The notes under the pieces were generated by a model. The model saw nothing but the letters and a program-made list of their open reading frames with translations, made no database searches and had not been told where the DNA came from. DNA of 64,000 bases, from the NCBI GenBank assembly GCA_916610825.1, contig OU744451.1, positions 3,162,001-3,226,000 of the forward strand, read 5' to 3'. The stretch comes from Haliclystus octoradiatus. Taxonomy: Eukaryota > Cnidaria > Staurozoa > Stauromedusae > Haliclystidae. Position 1 is the stretch's first letter. Each line of letters begins with the position of its first letter. Below, piece after piece: positions 12,426 through 36,000 of the stretch. Made by a program: the position numbers and the translations under genes.

Positions 12426-12942
12426 TAAACCAATCAGATTGATCGAATCATTTTCGTTATAATACAAAATATTTTCATTCATTGAACAAGTTTACATTGG
12501 TGATTCGAAGACAGCTAAACATAGATAAAACAATTTATACCAAAACTATAATAATCTTTAAACAAATTGAGCTGCAGCCGATCCAAACTGCATTCTACAA
12601 ACTGAATTCTATCAACGTTACCATTTCAACAGTTATCATTGCATGCTTATATGATTACTATTTCTGAAGTTAGTTAACGGTTGATGAGAACTGTAGAATT
12701 ATGTTGAAGAAATAATAATAACAACGTAGGTTGAATTGATTTGTATGGTATATTTCTTCTTATGAATAATAATATTAATTCCAAGTTGACATGTTGATAG
12801 TAGACTTTACATTAAGTTCTCATAGTTTTCATAGTTTTCATTTACTGTATTAATAGTGTTTAGATAAATGCTAGAAGCTGCTAGATCATGCATGGTCATT
12901 GTGAGTCATGCGGGGAGTCATGTAGGTTCTCCTATGATCTAG

Positions 12943-13242
12943 GTGGTTCAGGAAGGTTCCTACACGGTGTTAAAATATTATCAACAGGACCCACCCAAGT
13001 TTATTTTTGAAAGCATAGACTCTAAACCAATGTGTGATTTCTGCAGAGTTAAAAATAAAGCCTTAATAGACAAATACAGCCAATTTCTCAGATGGCGAGG
13101 AAAACACGTGTTCGAATTTTTATTCCAACTAAACTTGCGTCATGTGATATCAGAAGGGATCGATATTGACTATGAACTAATTACCGACCAGATGGCAAAA
13201 CACCCCCACATGAAAACCCACCATCATGGCATCATGATTTAG
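12943..13242 (+). CDS. Unassigned ORF or possible orphan exon
   Basis: A 100-codon open frame begins directly after a plausible splice acceptor (CTCCTATGATCTAG) and ends at TAG. The peptide contains CDFCRVKNKALIDKYSQF and FEFLFQLNLRHVISEGIDID, and its composition looks more protein-like than nearby chance ORFs. The first in-frame ATG (about 13030) would leave roughly 70 aa. I recognise no family and found no partner exon. It could be a 3' exon of an unseen gene, an alternative DHDDS exon or a transposon fragment. Confidence 0.3.
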   Translation: MVQEGSYTVLKYYQQDPPKFIFESIDSKPMCDFCRVKNKALIDKYSQFLRWRGKHVFEFLFQLNLRHVISEGIDIDYELITDQMAKHPHMKTHHHGIMI

Positions 13243-13525
13243 GATTTCTATACTTTATTCAATTGTTCACTTTATTTATTCATATTTTGGTCAACTTGAA
13301 ATATTAAGATTTTGAGAAATATTTTACTTGCAATAAGAATAGAATGTTTACTTGTGTGTAGACTGTGTTGCATGATTCTATTTCAAGTAAAAGGTTTATT
13401 AGAAGGTTTATTTAGATAAAAAGGTTGTTAGATCTAGATCATCTAGTTTATCTAGCTATTTCTCTGCAATGCTCTAGCCGATGTGCAATTGGTACTTTTA
13501 TTCAGAGAAAGTGAAATTAGGCAAA

Positions 13526-13610
13526 TTTCCAACATCAAATGAGTACCATCTTGGCACAATCAATCATTTATCGTGAAGCTTGGTGGTTGAAATGGTCAAG
13601 AGAATTATAT
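13526..13610 (+). mobile_element. SINE-1 body fragment
   Basis: CATCAAATGAGTACCATCT and GAAATGGTCAAGAG match the body of the SINE copies at 15975 and 61640. Head and tail are absent. Confidence 0.6.
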
Positions 13611-14213
13611 TATAAGGAGCTGTGGCATATCATTAAATTATTTAGAATTTAGTTTTCAACGTCATAAGACATTAATCAACCATTCTCTCGTACAAGTTTT
13701 TTTCAACACGTAATTAAATATAATTATATAATGCAATAAGCATGCAAGAATATTTTGCAGACGTTCAGTTGTAATGATGAAGCATAGACGAAAACATTTC
13801 AAACTTTGAATAAAAAGTTTTTCTGATAAAAGGTTTTGAGCAAAAACGTGACATTGTTAAGTAAATTGTTTACTCGTTGTCAATAGCAACAGTTTTAAAA
13901 ACTGAATAGGAGGCTCATGTTGGTATGGTAACCTCTTGTGCGAAATCGAAGGAAAAGTCGATCGAAGTCAACCATTTTTATGCAGCTGTTATATATCTCA
14001 AAATACGAAGAAAATATCAGAATTTTGTTATCAGTAAACATTTTGGTATCCAAAACACAAATCTTCGCAAAATATTTTTATGATATTATTATTTATTAAT
14101 TCAAGAGGTTTACATTGCAAGATTTTGGTGATATATTTTATGCTCAAAATTTATATCTCGATTTGTGAAGGAATTATATTGACGATGGCTTAGAATAACT
14201 TGTGGTTTAAACT

Positions 14214-23970
<9,757 letters not shown>

Positions 23971-24351
23971 ATATATTATATTAAAATACGACACAAATGA
24001 ATGTTGTCACGCTGGCCTCGTACAACTGCACAATGTTGCACATTATCATAACAAATCATAATGTAGGCCAACTGAGGTCGACCATTTGGGGTTCTTCACG
24101 CTATAGTTGATTTATAGTTACCTATTGTATAGTCATCGTTTAAATATATATTATACTAGTAATTAATACGGTAGATAATTAGATAGAAAGTGCATTAGTA
24201 TGAAAGGGTGTAGATATTCATCTATGCATTGTAAATAGCAGATATATATATATATACTATGTGAACATATATAAGGGGAACGTTTTAACAATTGGAGAAT
24301 TAGCTTTCAAAGTTACGAGTCTTCTTTTTTTCGTTTGATCTCTAACCTTTC

Positions 24352-24553
<202 letters not shown>

Positions 24554-25099
24554 TTTATTTGAGTCCTTTACTATATATATTCAATATTCCAGGGACTTTA
24601 AAATGTTTAAAAAACAGTTAGCTAAATTTTGTATGCTAACCTATAATAATGAGTTGAGCAATGCTTTAAATTGGTCAAGATTATTTGAGCGTTTTATAAC
24701 TATTGAAGTCCTTTAATACGAATCACAACAAGGATTACCTATATGCAAAACTATCAGATTTGACAAAGATCGATATATTGACATACTTTTTAGATAAGAG
24801 ACCGCTCATTATTAATGACAGGGATTGGGGCTGAAGAGATTGGGGTTGGGTAAATAATAAATTATTGTCAAAAAAAGGTTGGGTAAACAAAAAAAAATGA
24901 TGCAATGATATCACCAATTCCATTTAAGATAAAAGGAGCAAGGAATAGATGCATTTTAGCTCAAATTTCACCTCGATATTTTACTTAGGGTTGGGTAAAT
25001 TTTTTTTTGACGTTTTTCATGATTGGGTAAAAGTAATAAATAGCGAAAAAAATGGAGCTCTTCGGCTCCAACCCTAGTCATAAATAATGAGCGGTCCCT

Positions 25100-25235
25100 T
25101 CCAACTTTGAAATCAGTCAGGCAAGACAAGTGATATCCGGTCGAAACAATAGAAAAAAGATCATTAAATGTCTACGGCTGTGACCCAGGGCAAATGTCGC
25201 AGGCAAATTTGCTATATGGAAGCCAGGCTTATATA
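25100..25235. mobile_element. Single arm of the TTAA-type foldback
   Basis: Matches one arm of the element at 58465-58750, including TTGAAATCAGTCAGGCAAGA, GATATCCGGTCGAAACAAT and TTGCTATATGGAAGCCAGGC. The other arm is missing. Confidence 0.75.
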
Positions 25236-25442
25236 TATATGTATATATTTGTACATTAGCACAATGGCTAACAGGCAAATGAAACAAAGAAGGATATTTT
25301 AAATTGTAAAGAATAAGAGTCAAAAATGAGAAACATTCTAGATTTCCGCTACATCAAGTTTCGCAACAGGTGATCATCAAGCGATTTATTTCAACTATCC
25401 TACAAAAATTCATCCCTATCCTATATGAGCTACTAAGTTTAC

Positions 25443-25930
25443 TGTTGATTGATTATTAGTTATGCTAGTGGCCATGACACCAAACTTTCATATGCTCCTA
25501 GAAATACAAGCGACAAAACAAATAGAAGAAGCAGAAAAAGGAATATCATTTGGTTCAACCCATCTTACAATTACGCTAGCGTCGAAACCAAAGTCGGGAG
25601 GAATTTTTTAAAACTTGTAGAGAAACATTTCCCTAAATCAAAAAGTGTCTTACCACAAACCTTGTCTACAAAGCAAAAATAGCAACACAGGACAACCTAG
25701 AAGGCCACACCTACATCGGCCTCACTGAACAAACACACAAGAAATACAAACATAGCAGCGCACTTTCAACACATATATAATATATGGAATCTAAAAGAAA
25801 ACAGTAAACCATACAACATCAACTTGTCAATATTATCATTCAGTGCAGCCTACAGGCTACAATAACACCTCACATTACAACCTACAAGAAAGACAACCAT
25901 ACCTACTTAACAAAAGCTTAGATAGCTTAG
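25443..25930 (+). pseudogene. Penelope-like element remnant with GIY-YIG endonuclease signature
   Basis: Two frames carry adjoining pieces of a Penelope-like retroelement. The first, about 25449-25682, reads RKRNIIWFNPSYNYAS and KVGRNFLKLVEKHFPKSK, the region typical between reverse transcriptase and endonuclease. The second, from 25661 in another frame, reads NLVYKAKI, then GHTYIGLTEQTHKK, then SSALSTHI and WNLKEN. That order is the GIY-YIG nuclease pattern of this class. The linker between the pieces is missing and there are later frame changes, so the element is dead. Assignment rests on motif recall and is not proven by a search. Confidence 0.65.
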
Positions 25931-26282
25931 AATTGATATGTTTATTCCGCATTATGTAAAAATTGTTCCGTGTTATTGTATTAGTGTTATTTGGATTTTA
26001 GAATTACAGTAAATAGAATTTAGTATAAATATAGAGTAAATTGTAAATTTGAGAGTTGAAGTTAACAAGAGCATGAAGAAGCAACAAGAAGAATTATAGA
26101 CTGTATTATTATAATAATAAGGATAGATTTATCTATCGCCAGATGTGATAGTGCTCAATACCGATTAAACATTGGCAGAGCTGTAATACAGGATGGTGAT
26201 TGAGTCAAAGAAAACACATTCTTAATTTCTGTTACTATAGTTTCACGCAGTGTGCGATCATCAGACAGTTGATACTCAATAG

Positions 26283-26475
26283 TTGATAGACTGTATTATT
26301 ATTATGATTATTATTATTAAGATTTTTGATATTTTTAGAATACAAGTATTGGACACATAATTTGATAGACTTAATACTTGATACTGTATTATTATTATGA
26401 TTATTATGATTATTATTATTATATTATTAAGATTTTTGACATTTTTAGAATACAAGTATTGGACATATAATTTGG
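26283..26475. repeat. Tandem duplication of about 100 bp
   Basis: A block running from ACTGTATTATTATTATGATT through TAGAATACAAGTATTGGACA occurs twice with small differences in an ATT-rich run. No function is apparent. Confidence 0.8.
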
Positions 26476-27057
26476 TTGTCTTGATTGCGTATTGCCTTGG
26501 CTCCCGGAGTAATATATTATTAATATTGACTTCGTTAGTAAAGTTGAACTGGGTGAGTACTTTCTGATTTAAAGTTACATTGTCCGGGACCGCTGTTTGG
26601 CTATATTCAAGTTGAAGACTTGAATTATCTTAGCTCTTTGATCATTTTTATTGTCATAGTTGAAGGCACACTAGTATAGAGAAGCCTGACGCTTTCGATT
26701 TAGTACAATCCGCCCATATCATTTAGCGTGGTCTATCTAGGAGTGCGAGCCCCCAATCACAGTAACACCTAGGACAAGGTGAGTTACATTTTACACACAA
26801 GTGAAAAAAAATACTCAATCAAACCCGACAAATAATATATTATTTTTCTTAAGGAGATTAGATAAACTTAGAAACAATTAATACTGTAACAACTCTGAGC
26901 GATATCTTCTTATTGACCTAATTTTATGAGAATAAATAACTTTATACATTTTGATGGTCATATCTCAAATATATATATATATTTGACAAAAAAAGTAACA
27001 ACCTGATAAGATATATATGTGTTTACACAATAATTGATATATTAAACTAAGTCAAAT

Positions 27058-30000
27058 TTATTTCAAGTCATAAGGCAAACCAAGAAATTGATCTGCAATT
27101 CTTCCAGCTTCTCGCAATCCACTCAACAACGCACCATGAACAGTAGCTGGATAATTACGAATTGTATGTTCCCCAGCAAAAAATAATCTGGGCATATTAG
27201 AACCAGGGTGACCATTTGGAGCTCCAGGATTTGGGGGTGCAGCTACTGGGGCAGCCATTAGATCATAGTCGTTACCAGATGAACCTGCTGCGACATAGGA
27301 ATAAGACCCACGTGACCATTCATCTGATTTCCAGCGTGTAACAATACTTTCTTTTGGCTGTGGAATTGAGAAATAAAAGGATGATCAATTTTCGAATGAT
27401 GTTTCAAGAAATTGAGTGGCAAAAACACTTCATTAATTTGTTTGTGTCAAAGCTTCAAACTTCATACAAAAGAAAAAAGATTTTTCCTAAATCCAATTCT
27501 GAAGATTCGAAATGATATTCGGATTTTCTCAAAACAAGTTCAGCAAAATTATTTATAAAACTTGAATCACGTTATCGATATTTACAGGGTTGATTCAAAA
27601 TGTTGGGGCCACTTGGATCATCGGCGGTCGCACGTACGCACCAATATTGAACAATAGAGTTCCTGCAGGCACATTTTTTTTATAATTCAAAGCATTCTTA
27701 ATTTAAGACCGAATAGAAGGTATATAAGGATGAAACTAATTACTCCATGTATAAACAAGGTCAGTTTAAATTGCTTGACCAGGAAAATTTCCGGTAAAAT
27801 ATGAGGCAAAAGTGTGTGGTCGCAGGCACTGCAAAATATTTTTGACTCCTGAAATTACTATTTTTGAAATTGTGAAAGTGACCACTATAGACATGTAGTC
27901 GCTTTATAGACGTGACCATTATAACGGGATTTATCGTACCTTGTTCGGTTTTACAAAATAATCATATCAAATCCAATCTATTGTCTGGCCGTATGATTAT
28001 AGAAACAAAAATGACCAGTGGGCTCTACACGCTTAGAGTAACGTGAGTGTTTCACGTTCGTTTTGCTTCTACCATGTTGAAATTTGAAATTTGAAACCAT
28101 GACAAAGCCATGATTGACATTGATCGTTGAATTTAATCCAAGCTTAATTCATGTTGAGCTCGTAGTTACCGGCGGTCAATGTTGCTTCTTTAAAGTGAGA
28201 ACATAATACAGTCAAGCCTGTTATAACGGTCACCTTTATACAACAGCCACCTGTCTATAATGGTCACTTTAGCAATGCCTAAAACAGTATTTTCTATTCA
28301 ATCAACCCTGTATATAAAGGTCACCTGCATATAGTGGTCAATTCATCTACCTCTCATAGCTTGCTGTTATATACAGGTTTCAGTGAAATACAAAACTCAC
28401 CGTAGGTACACTGTTGCTTCCATAAATGCCTTTTAAAACAGCCAGAGCTCTACCAACAATAACATCATCAGAATATGTTTCTAATTTATTAGCAGCATCG
28501 CCAGCAACCAAAGCTAACAATACAGGTGATTTATAAATACTCCAAAATAAGAATAGTTCACCACGATTGGCTGTTGTACTAGCCACGTGACCAAATAGAT
28601 TGGTATTAGCATCCCAAAAGACACGGTCAAAGCATAAAACAACCTAGATAAAGAAAATGTCACCTCATTATATCAGTTACCTGTTTATAAAGACCATTCA
28701 AAGAGCCTTTTAAATAGATATAATATAATAAATCAGTCAATACTTTCTATACAAAATCCGTCTTCATTGAAATATTTGATAATGATGATGACAGAATAAA
28801 AAAAATATGAATAATTATTTGTTTACTGTTACTCAAGATTCAGGCCGTATAACAAATTATCAAACCTTTTTATCCAATCAAAAGACTGTTCAATAATTGA
28901 ATAGAGTGTACAGTCAAACATGACATAGAGGCCATAATAAAAGACCTAAACTTTAATCATTATTTTTTATAAGCTTGATATGAATAACCAAAAGAATTCT
29001 GAATCTAGAAGTAAAAATACAAGAAGAACATATTTTCTCTATCTAAAGAAGAAATCTCCCAATATCCGGAATATACACTTTAAATTTGTAAAATGTTTCA
29101 AAGATAGGGGTAGATCACTGAAAATGCAACAGAAAGTTGACCGAAATTCATTAATTCATCAAAGTTTTAGCAGATCATGGACTTGCAAACATGCCATACA
29201 AAGTTCATGAATAGTTAATTGATACTTCATGAAAAACAAGCCTTCGGCTTGCGGCCTGCGCCCGGGGCCAGTCAGCCTTCGGCTTCCTCAAAGAGGTCGC
29301 TTCGCTCCCGTTAGTAGCCTGCAGTATGTCTTGTCAAAGAGAATGTCAATGAAACAAAATAGTCATGAGAAGGAATTAAAAATGCAGAACAACACTGATA
29401 ATTCATTTCAGTTTTGATAATTAATCGTTACTCTATTGTACTACATGTTTCAAATCAAATATATTTATAAATATGGGTCATCCATAAGTACATTTTATGT
29501 TGATTACATAGTTCAAATGAAATAAATATGGATTGTAAGTTAGGTATTGCAGTTAATGAACTTGTTTTCACAATGAAAGGCATTGGTATGTAAATATTAT
29601 TGCTGTGTCGGTTGAGTTAATCTCAGCATGAGTCATTGAGTGATATTGGTAATAACAACAGGTGATTCTGAAATTTGATACAGTAAATTACATAAATGAG
29701 AGACCCAAACTCTAATATTTTATCAACTTTAGCCAACTTCTCACAGAGAGGACACATGTCTATAATGGTCACCATTCACATACCTCATATAATAATGATT
29801 AAAGTAAACAATGTGTGGACACAGTGGACGTTGTCAATGTATGGCACATTATAAATGTACATTTCGACAAAGGGATAAAAGGCAGCTAAAATTCTAAATT
29901 ACAACTCCAATTTTGGATTTGTAGGCCTACAACTTACAACTGCTTGACGATTGAAAAGTACCACACCAATTCTCTGAATTTGTTTATTTGTTATGGGTCA

Positions 30001-33000
30001 AATCTCTGTGTGTGCTGTGTGGATAACACTAACAGAACAGAACTGCTGACATGAAACGGTGACACAGTAAATCTTTTCTTGCAACGAAGAACAGTTCATA
30101 ACAAATCAAGCTAATATTGGCGATTCAGTGACACAGTAATCTCTTTTGCCAACGATGACTTGATAACAAAGTAGGCTATTTGGGATTATGATACTTAAAA
30201 GAAAACTAAAAGTAACAATTGCCATCAGAGTCCTGTAAGCCCTCATGCAACAGGGTAAAAACCACGGTAAAAGTGACTTCGACAGACTTCACATGAAGCA
30301 TTTAAACATTTAAGTTGTAAAAGACTTACCGAGAATTGTGTCTTCTGTTTGTGATGTAAAATGGAGTATTGTTGGACCACTTCTCTTTCTAGGCATATTG
30401 GAATACTTTTGCAAAATATGATGAAACACTTTTACAAAATATTGGCAGCCACTAAAATAAAGCATGCTCTAAAATTCGTGATGTTGCTAGGCATGACGGG
30501 ATACACCAAGGAAAGCAGTTTATTTTCACATAACTTCCGTCGAAATATCACGATTTTGGAAATTTTAATCGCAATTTATGAGCAATTTATAGCATTTTAA
30601 ACTGTAAAAACAAAACGTCGGATAGCCAAAGGCCTATAGATGACCCAGAACCGTATAAGAAGTTTGGAAAGTGCTCTGCGGAAAAGGAGTTTAACAATAA
30701 TGAAACAATGGTGATTTGATCACCGACACGGTTTGCGTATTATTATTATTAATTAATTGAAAATGTACGAGTGCGAAATAACACACTTCTTTCACGAAAA
30801 AATTGACATTTTACGTTCATGAACTTAAGTAAATTGTACTTGATCTATTGCTGCCAAAGAAGGGGGCGCCAATCTGGGTTTGGCAGTGTCCCTTCCAGGC
30901 CTGCCCGTCCTTGGAGATTTTTTAGCCGTAAATTGATACAATACACTTTTTTACAGGCATTTGAAAAACAATACTCCATATATTATTGATTGTGAAACTT
31001 TTGAATCATATCAACTTTTTAAGGACTTTTTATGGGAAATTGGCATGTCTCTGTATACCATCGATATGAACAGGGTCCAACAAAAGGTTTGGCTTTTCAA
31101 ATGATCGAATCCTAGCGGCATTTCAACATTTTCTTCTGAATTGTTTTGTAGATGTTTGACCAATAAATTATTAAAAGTATCATTTTTTTCTGAATTTGCT
31201 TTAACCTTTCGGAATCTAGGATTTCCAGGATTCCTACTTTTGTCGGACCCTGCATATGAAGTTACCAACAGAAAGATTCTTGTTTCGCTAAATCTTCCAA
31301 ATCTTTCTGCTTTACCTTATTTAGATTACCAAATCCCATACGTTCCAAAGCCCCATTTTTCCATTCTGGTAATGATGGCGTGAACTGTACAGCTGCAGGT
31401 TGATGTTTTAGAACGCCGAGTGGTAAAGTAACAAGTACTGCATCGCCTTTGAATGTTTGTGTTGTATTTCCTGATGATGATGATGACGGATTGTTCACTG
31501 TTACAATTTCAACACCTAAAAAAACACAATTCAATATTATAATTTATCTGAAAAATATAGCGTAACCTGCAAGTCGAAAGCGTCAACAGTTTTCATTGCA
31601 ATTACCCAAATTGGTAGTTATCCAAAATTGATTAACAAGCACTTGACCAGAAAATAATTCATAGGGTTTCAGAGACAGGTTCCCCTGCGAAAAAAATCCA
31701 TGAGTTCATGAACAGTTTATGAACATTTGTTTGTGGGTTCATGAACAGTTCAGGAACAGTACATGAACAGTCACAAAGAGCTCATGAACACTTCATGAAC
31801 TGGTTCATGAACGTGAAATTGCCCAAACGTTCATGAACTTTTGGGCAATTTCAAGTTCATGAACTCATGAACTTTCTCTCGCAGGAGTAGGTTGCAGATA
31901 AACGGATATTTTACTTATCAGAATTGTACTCCTAAGCAGGTTACCAGTGCCAGACAAAAGATTTAGCCTTGCAGGAATCTTGAGAAGTTTCAACATTTTC
32001 TTCAAAATTGTTTGCTGAGACTTGGCCTATAAATCAGAAGTTTTTTTACCATTATTTTCTTTTTTGTTCTAGCCTTACAGCAGGTAGCATCACAGGATCC
32101 AACTTCTGTCGGACTTTGTAGGATTGTCGAGTGAGATTCATCTGCAAACGAGGCTCACATTCACAATCAAAATGTAGCAGAGGAACCTTGTGGTCCTATA
32201 AATTGGTGAGTCCTGGGGCAATTACCCCGCTTATTCCATCCCCTTCGCACCCTGGCATTATCCATAGATACTATGATTGAAATCCTGCATTTCTTCAGCA
32301 TTGCAATCAGGGTCCGACAAAGTCCGGAAACTTGGAAACCTAGTTTGCGGAAGGCTAGAAAAATTCAGAAGGTTAGCCAAAATGTTGGCTACAAAGCTAA
32401 CATGAAGCTTCGATTTTACGCTTAAATTATGTCAATAAAATTACTTAAACATTTTTCTAACGTTTATCTAACAATATAAGGTTTGCGGAAGGTAAAACAT
32501 TTTGTCGGACCCTGATTGCAATTATCTCATACCTGTGCGAGTATATTTGACATTTTTAGCGACAGTGCTTAATCGTATATCAAGACCCTCAGCTAACGCA
32601 CCAGGAACACATGAGTAACCATTACTAACTGTCATGTGACTACCAGTAAATTCAAAATCATCATCCTGGTCCCAATGTTTTAATGATAACGCTGTCAATG
32701 GTGTCGCATTAGCAAATTCTAAATTAGCGAAATGCCAATCAAGAATCTGACGATCACGAAGGGATAGATAAATATCACTGAAATTTGAAAACAACAAATA
32801 AAATATTAATTAATTACTACCCCTGCGAAACTTCATGAACAAGTTCATGAACTGGATTCATGAATAAGTTCATGAATAAGTTCATGAACTGGGTTCATGA
32901 ATAAGTTCATGAACTCTTTATGAATGTTCATTACTGTTCTTGACCAGATACATTAGAATTTGCCTGAATGCAGATCAAAATTCTCTTTTTTAGGATTGTA

Positions 33001-36000
33001 CCGTATAATTCCAAACATTTAAAAAGATTAATTCAAATACTGTTCAATTTTGAATGTTATACCTCCAACATAAACGTAAGATTTCATATCAGTAAAACCT
33101 GTTATAACAGCCACCTCTACAAAACGACCACCTCTATAAAGTGGTGACACTTGCAATGTTTAAAACCGAACTTTCTATTGAATCAACCTTGTATATAGAG
33201 GTCAGCAGCAGATAGTGATTCATTTATCTATCACGTATAATTTATCTACTGCTGGCTGTTATATACAGTTAAACCTGTTATAACGGTCACCTCTATAGAG
33301 CAGCCACCTGTCTATAGTGGTCACTCTTGCAATGTCTAAAATAATATTTTCTATTGAATCAAACCTGTGTATAAAAGCCACCTGTCTATAGTGGTCAAAT
33401 TATCTACCTCTCGTAGCTGGCCATTATATACAGGTTTCACTGTACAGGTTTCATATGAACCCATTAAGTAATATATTGCAAAATATTATGTACTTATTAA
33501 TGGATGAGTATTGCATCTTATTAAAGTGCATTGGTAAGATACCTCGGTGGGTTTTCTTCTAAATCTTGTACTCGCACTTCGCATTCCCTTTGTTTTTCAG
33601 CAAACGAATCGTATTCCTATACAAGAAAGAATTATAGAATCGTATTCCTATACAAGAAAGAATTATAGAATCGTATTCCTATACAAGAAAGAATTATAGA
33701 ATCGTATTCCTATACAAGAAAGAATTATAGAATCGTATTCCTATACAAGAAAGAATTATAGAATCGTATTCCTATACAAGAAAGAATTATAGAATCGTAT
33801 TCCAATACAAGAAAGAATTATAGAAGTTACGAGATTATGAAAGTAGGAGCAAAGAGAGACTTTTTGAACAAAAGCGTTTCGGGACAATCCCTGTGAAAAC
33901 AAGTTTAGCAGTTCATGAACGCTAGATGGTCCCAAATTTTCATGAACCGTCCCAGACAGTTCATGGGCAGTTCATGAAAATTTGGGGGCATTTAACGTTT
34001 ATGAACTGTTCATGGACTGTTTTTCATAGGGGTAAATAGATATGGTTGTATAAAATTACCAATGAATAGTTCTATGCAGGTATCAACATGGGTCAATTGA
34101 GAAATGCATAAATCAAAGTAGCACTTGGACAAAAAATCCTTACATGGAAAGAAAATTTTATGATTGCTTTTGTAAAATTCATCTTATTGAAATCTGATTA
34201 AAATAATTTATTCTATATGAAGTTAAAACAACTTACTCTGAATAAGTTACACACGTCACGCTGTTTGCTTCGTACTTCAAATTCATCTGTCACCTCCCTA
34301 ACAAGTAAATAGCAATACAAATTAATGAGGTTTAACGGTTTGGAATAGTTGCCTGGAAAACCCAGTGAATATCAATCAATGGTGATCAGGTGATGTATAG
34401 AACAACAGACAGAGAATGAAAATCAAAGGAATGAAATGAAATCACAATTACAGTGAAACCTGTATATAACAGCCAGTTACGAGAGGTAGATCAGTTGACC
34501 ACTATAAACAGGTGGCCTTTAAATACAGGTTTGATTCAATAGAAAATACTATTTGAGACATTGCAAGAGTGACCACTATAGACAGGTGGACTATGTATAG
34601 AGGTGACCGTTACAACAGGTTTGATTGTAACTGTAGGATCATTGTGAACAAGTTTTCCTAAAATTCTAAATAAATTTGCTGTAGATTTAAAAGAAGCATT
34701 TCACAAAAGAGTATTATAGGTTATGTTTTTATGATTTGGTTTGGAATTAATTGTGTTTTATTGTTGCCAATTTGTTTTTGAAAGGTTATTATTGCCTGGT
34801 TATCCGTTATCATGGTCCAACAAAATGTTTTACCGTCCACAAACCTCAATGTTTTCGATAAAATTAACTATGGATGAGTAATTTTAATGACATCATTTTT
34901 ATATTTTCTATTGAATTTTGATTTATATTCAACATTTTGGTATATTCCTTCTGAATTTTCCTAGCCATCCGCAAACTACGTTTCCAGGTTTCTGGACCCA
35001 GTCGGTTGTGATCACCTACCTAGGTTCGGCCTTTTCTTGTGCTGTCACCCATTTAGCATGAGTTTCTTTTATTGTACCTTGAATAACTTCCATCTATAAA
35101 TAAATAAAAAATCAATGTAGGATACATATGAATCTTCAAAATGTTGTTTATCAAATTTCGATTTAACTGAGGTGTATAATTTGCTTATTTGGCTGATTTA
35201 CTGCATCATTTGCTCATTTTTACCACAAACAATGACCACTGCACCCCTACGAAAAACAGTTCAGGAGTTCATGAACAGTTCATGTATGTTAAATGGCCCC
35301 AAATTTTCATGAACTGTCCATGGGAGTTCATGAACAATTTATGAACGTTAAATGGCCTTAAATTTTAATGAACTGTTCATGAACTGTCCGTGGGAGTTCA
35401 TGAACTGTTCATGAACTGCCCATGGGAGTTCATGAACAGTTCATGGACGTTGAATAGCCCCAAATTTTCATGAACTGTTCATGAACGTTTAATGGCCCTA
35501 AATTTAATGAACTGTTCATGAACTGCCCATGAGAGTTCATGAACAGTTTATAAACGTTGAATGGCCCCAAGTTTTCATGAACTGTTCATGAACTCCAATC
35601 GACAGTTTTCAAACTAAACTGTTTTTCGCAGTTGAGCTCCTATAAAATTCTGGGAACTTCAATACTCGATTTATTAAGCACTCTTGTGATTGGGCATACC
35701 ATACTTTTGGCTTGTGGCACCGTGTTTTGAAGTATCGTGGTCCTTTCATTGAAGTATATTGCTGGAAATAGGACCAGGATGATACCATGTGGAATATTTC
35801 TAATGCTCAAGTTCTGGCTCTTCATGCCAATTTAGATTTGAATGATAATATTTCTTATTATTAATGGCAAGTTTTTCTGAACCTGTTCTTGCTTTCTATT
35901 GGTTAATCAAACACTGACAATTCAATTTGTCTTCAAATTTGACGTAATAATCCGAGACAATAGGGTAGAGCTGGAGACAATCAGGTTGTGATAAATAGAG

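Larger units (their letters stand above)
11863..14213. other. Spacer between DHDDS and LCA5
   Basis: This region holds a 184-bp foldback (11963-12146), two SINE fragments (12322-12425, 13526-13610) and one unassigned ORF (12943-13242). The rest is AT-rich without a recognisable feature. The LCA5 promoter is presumably in its last part. Confidence 0.6.

Noticed and set aside
33606-33822. CRISPR-like regular repeat
   Set aside because: Units are directly contiguous with no spacers and the DNA is from an animal.
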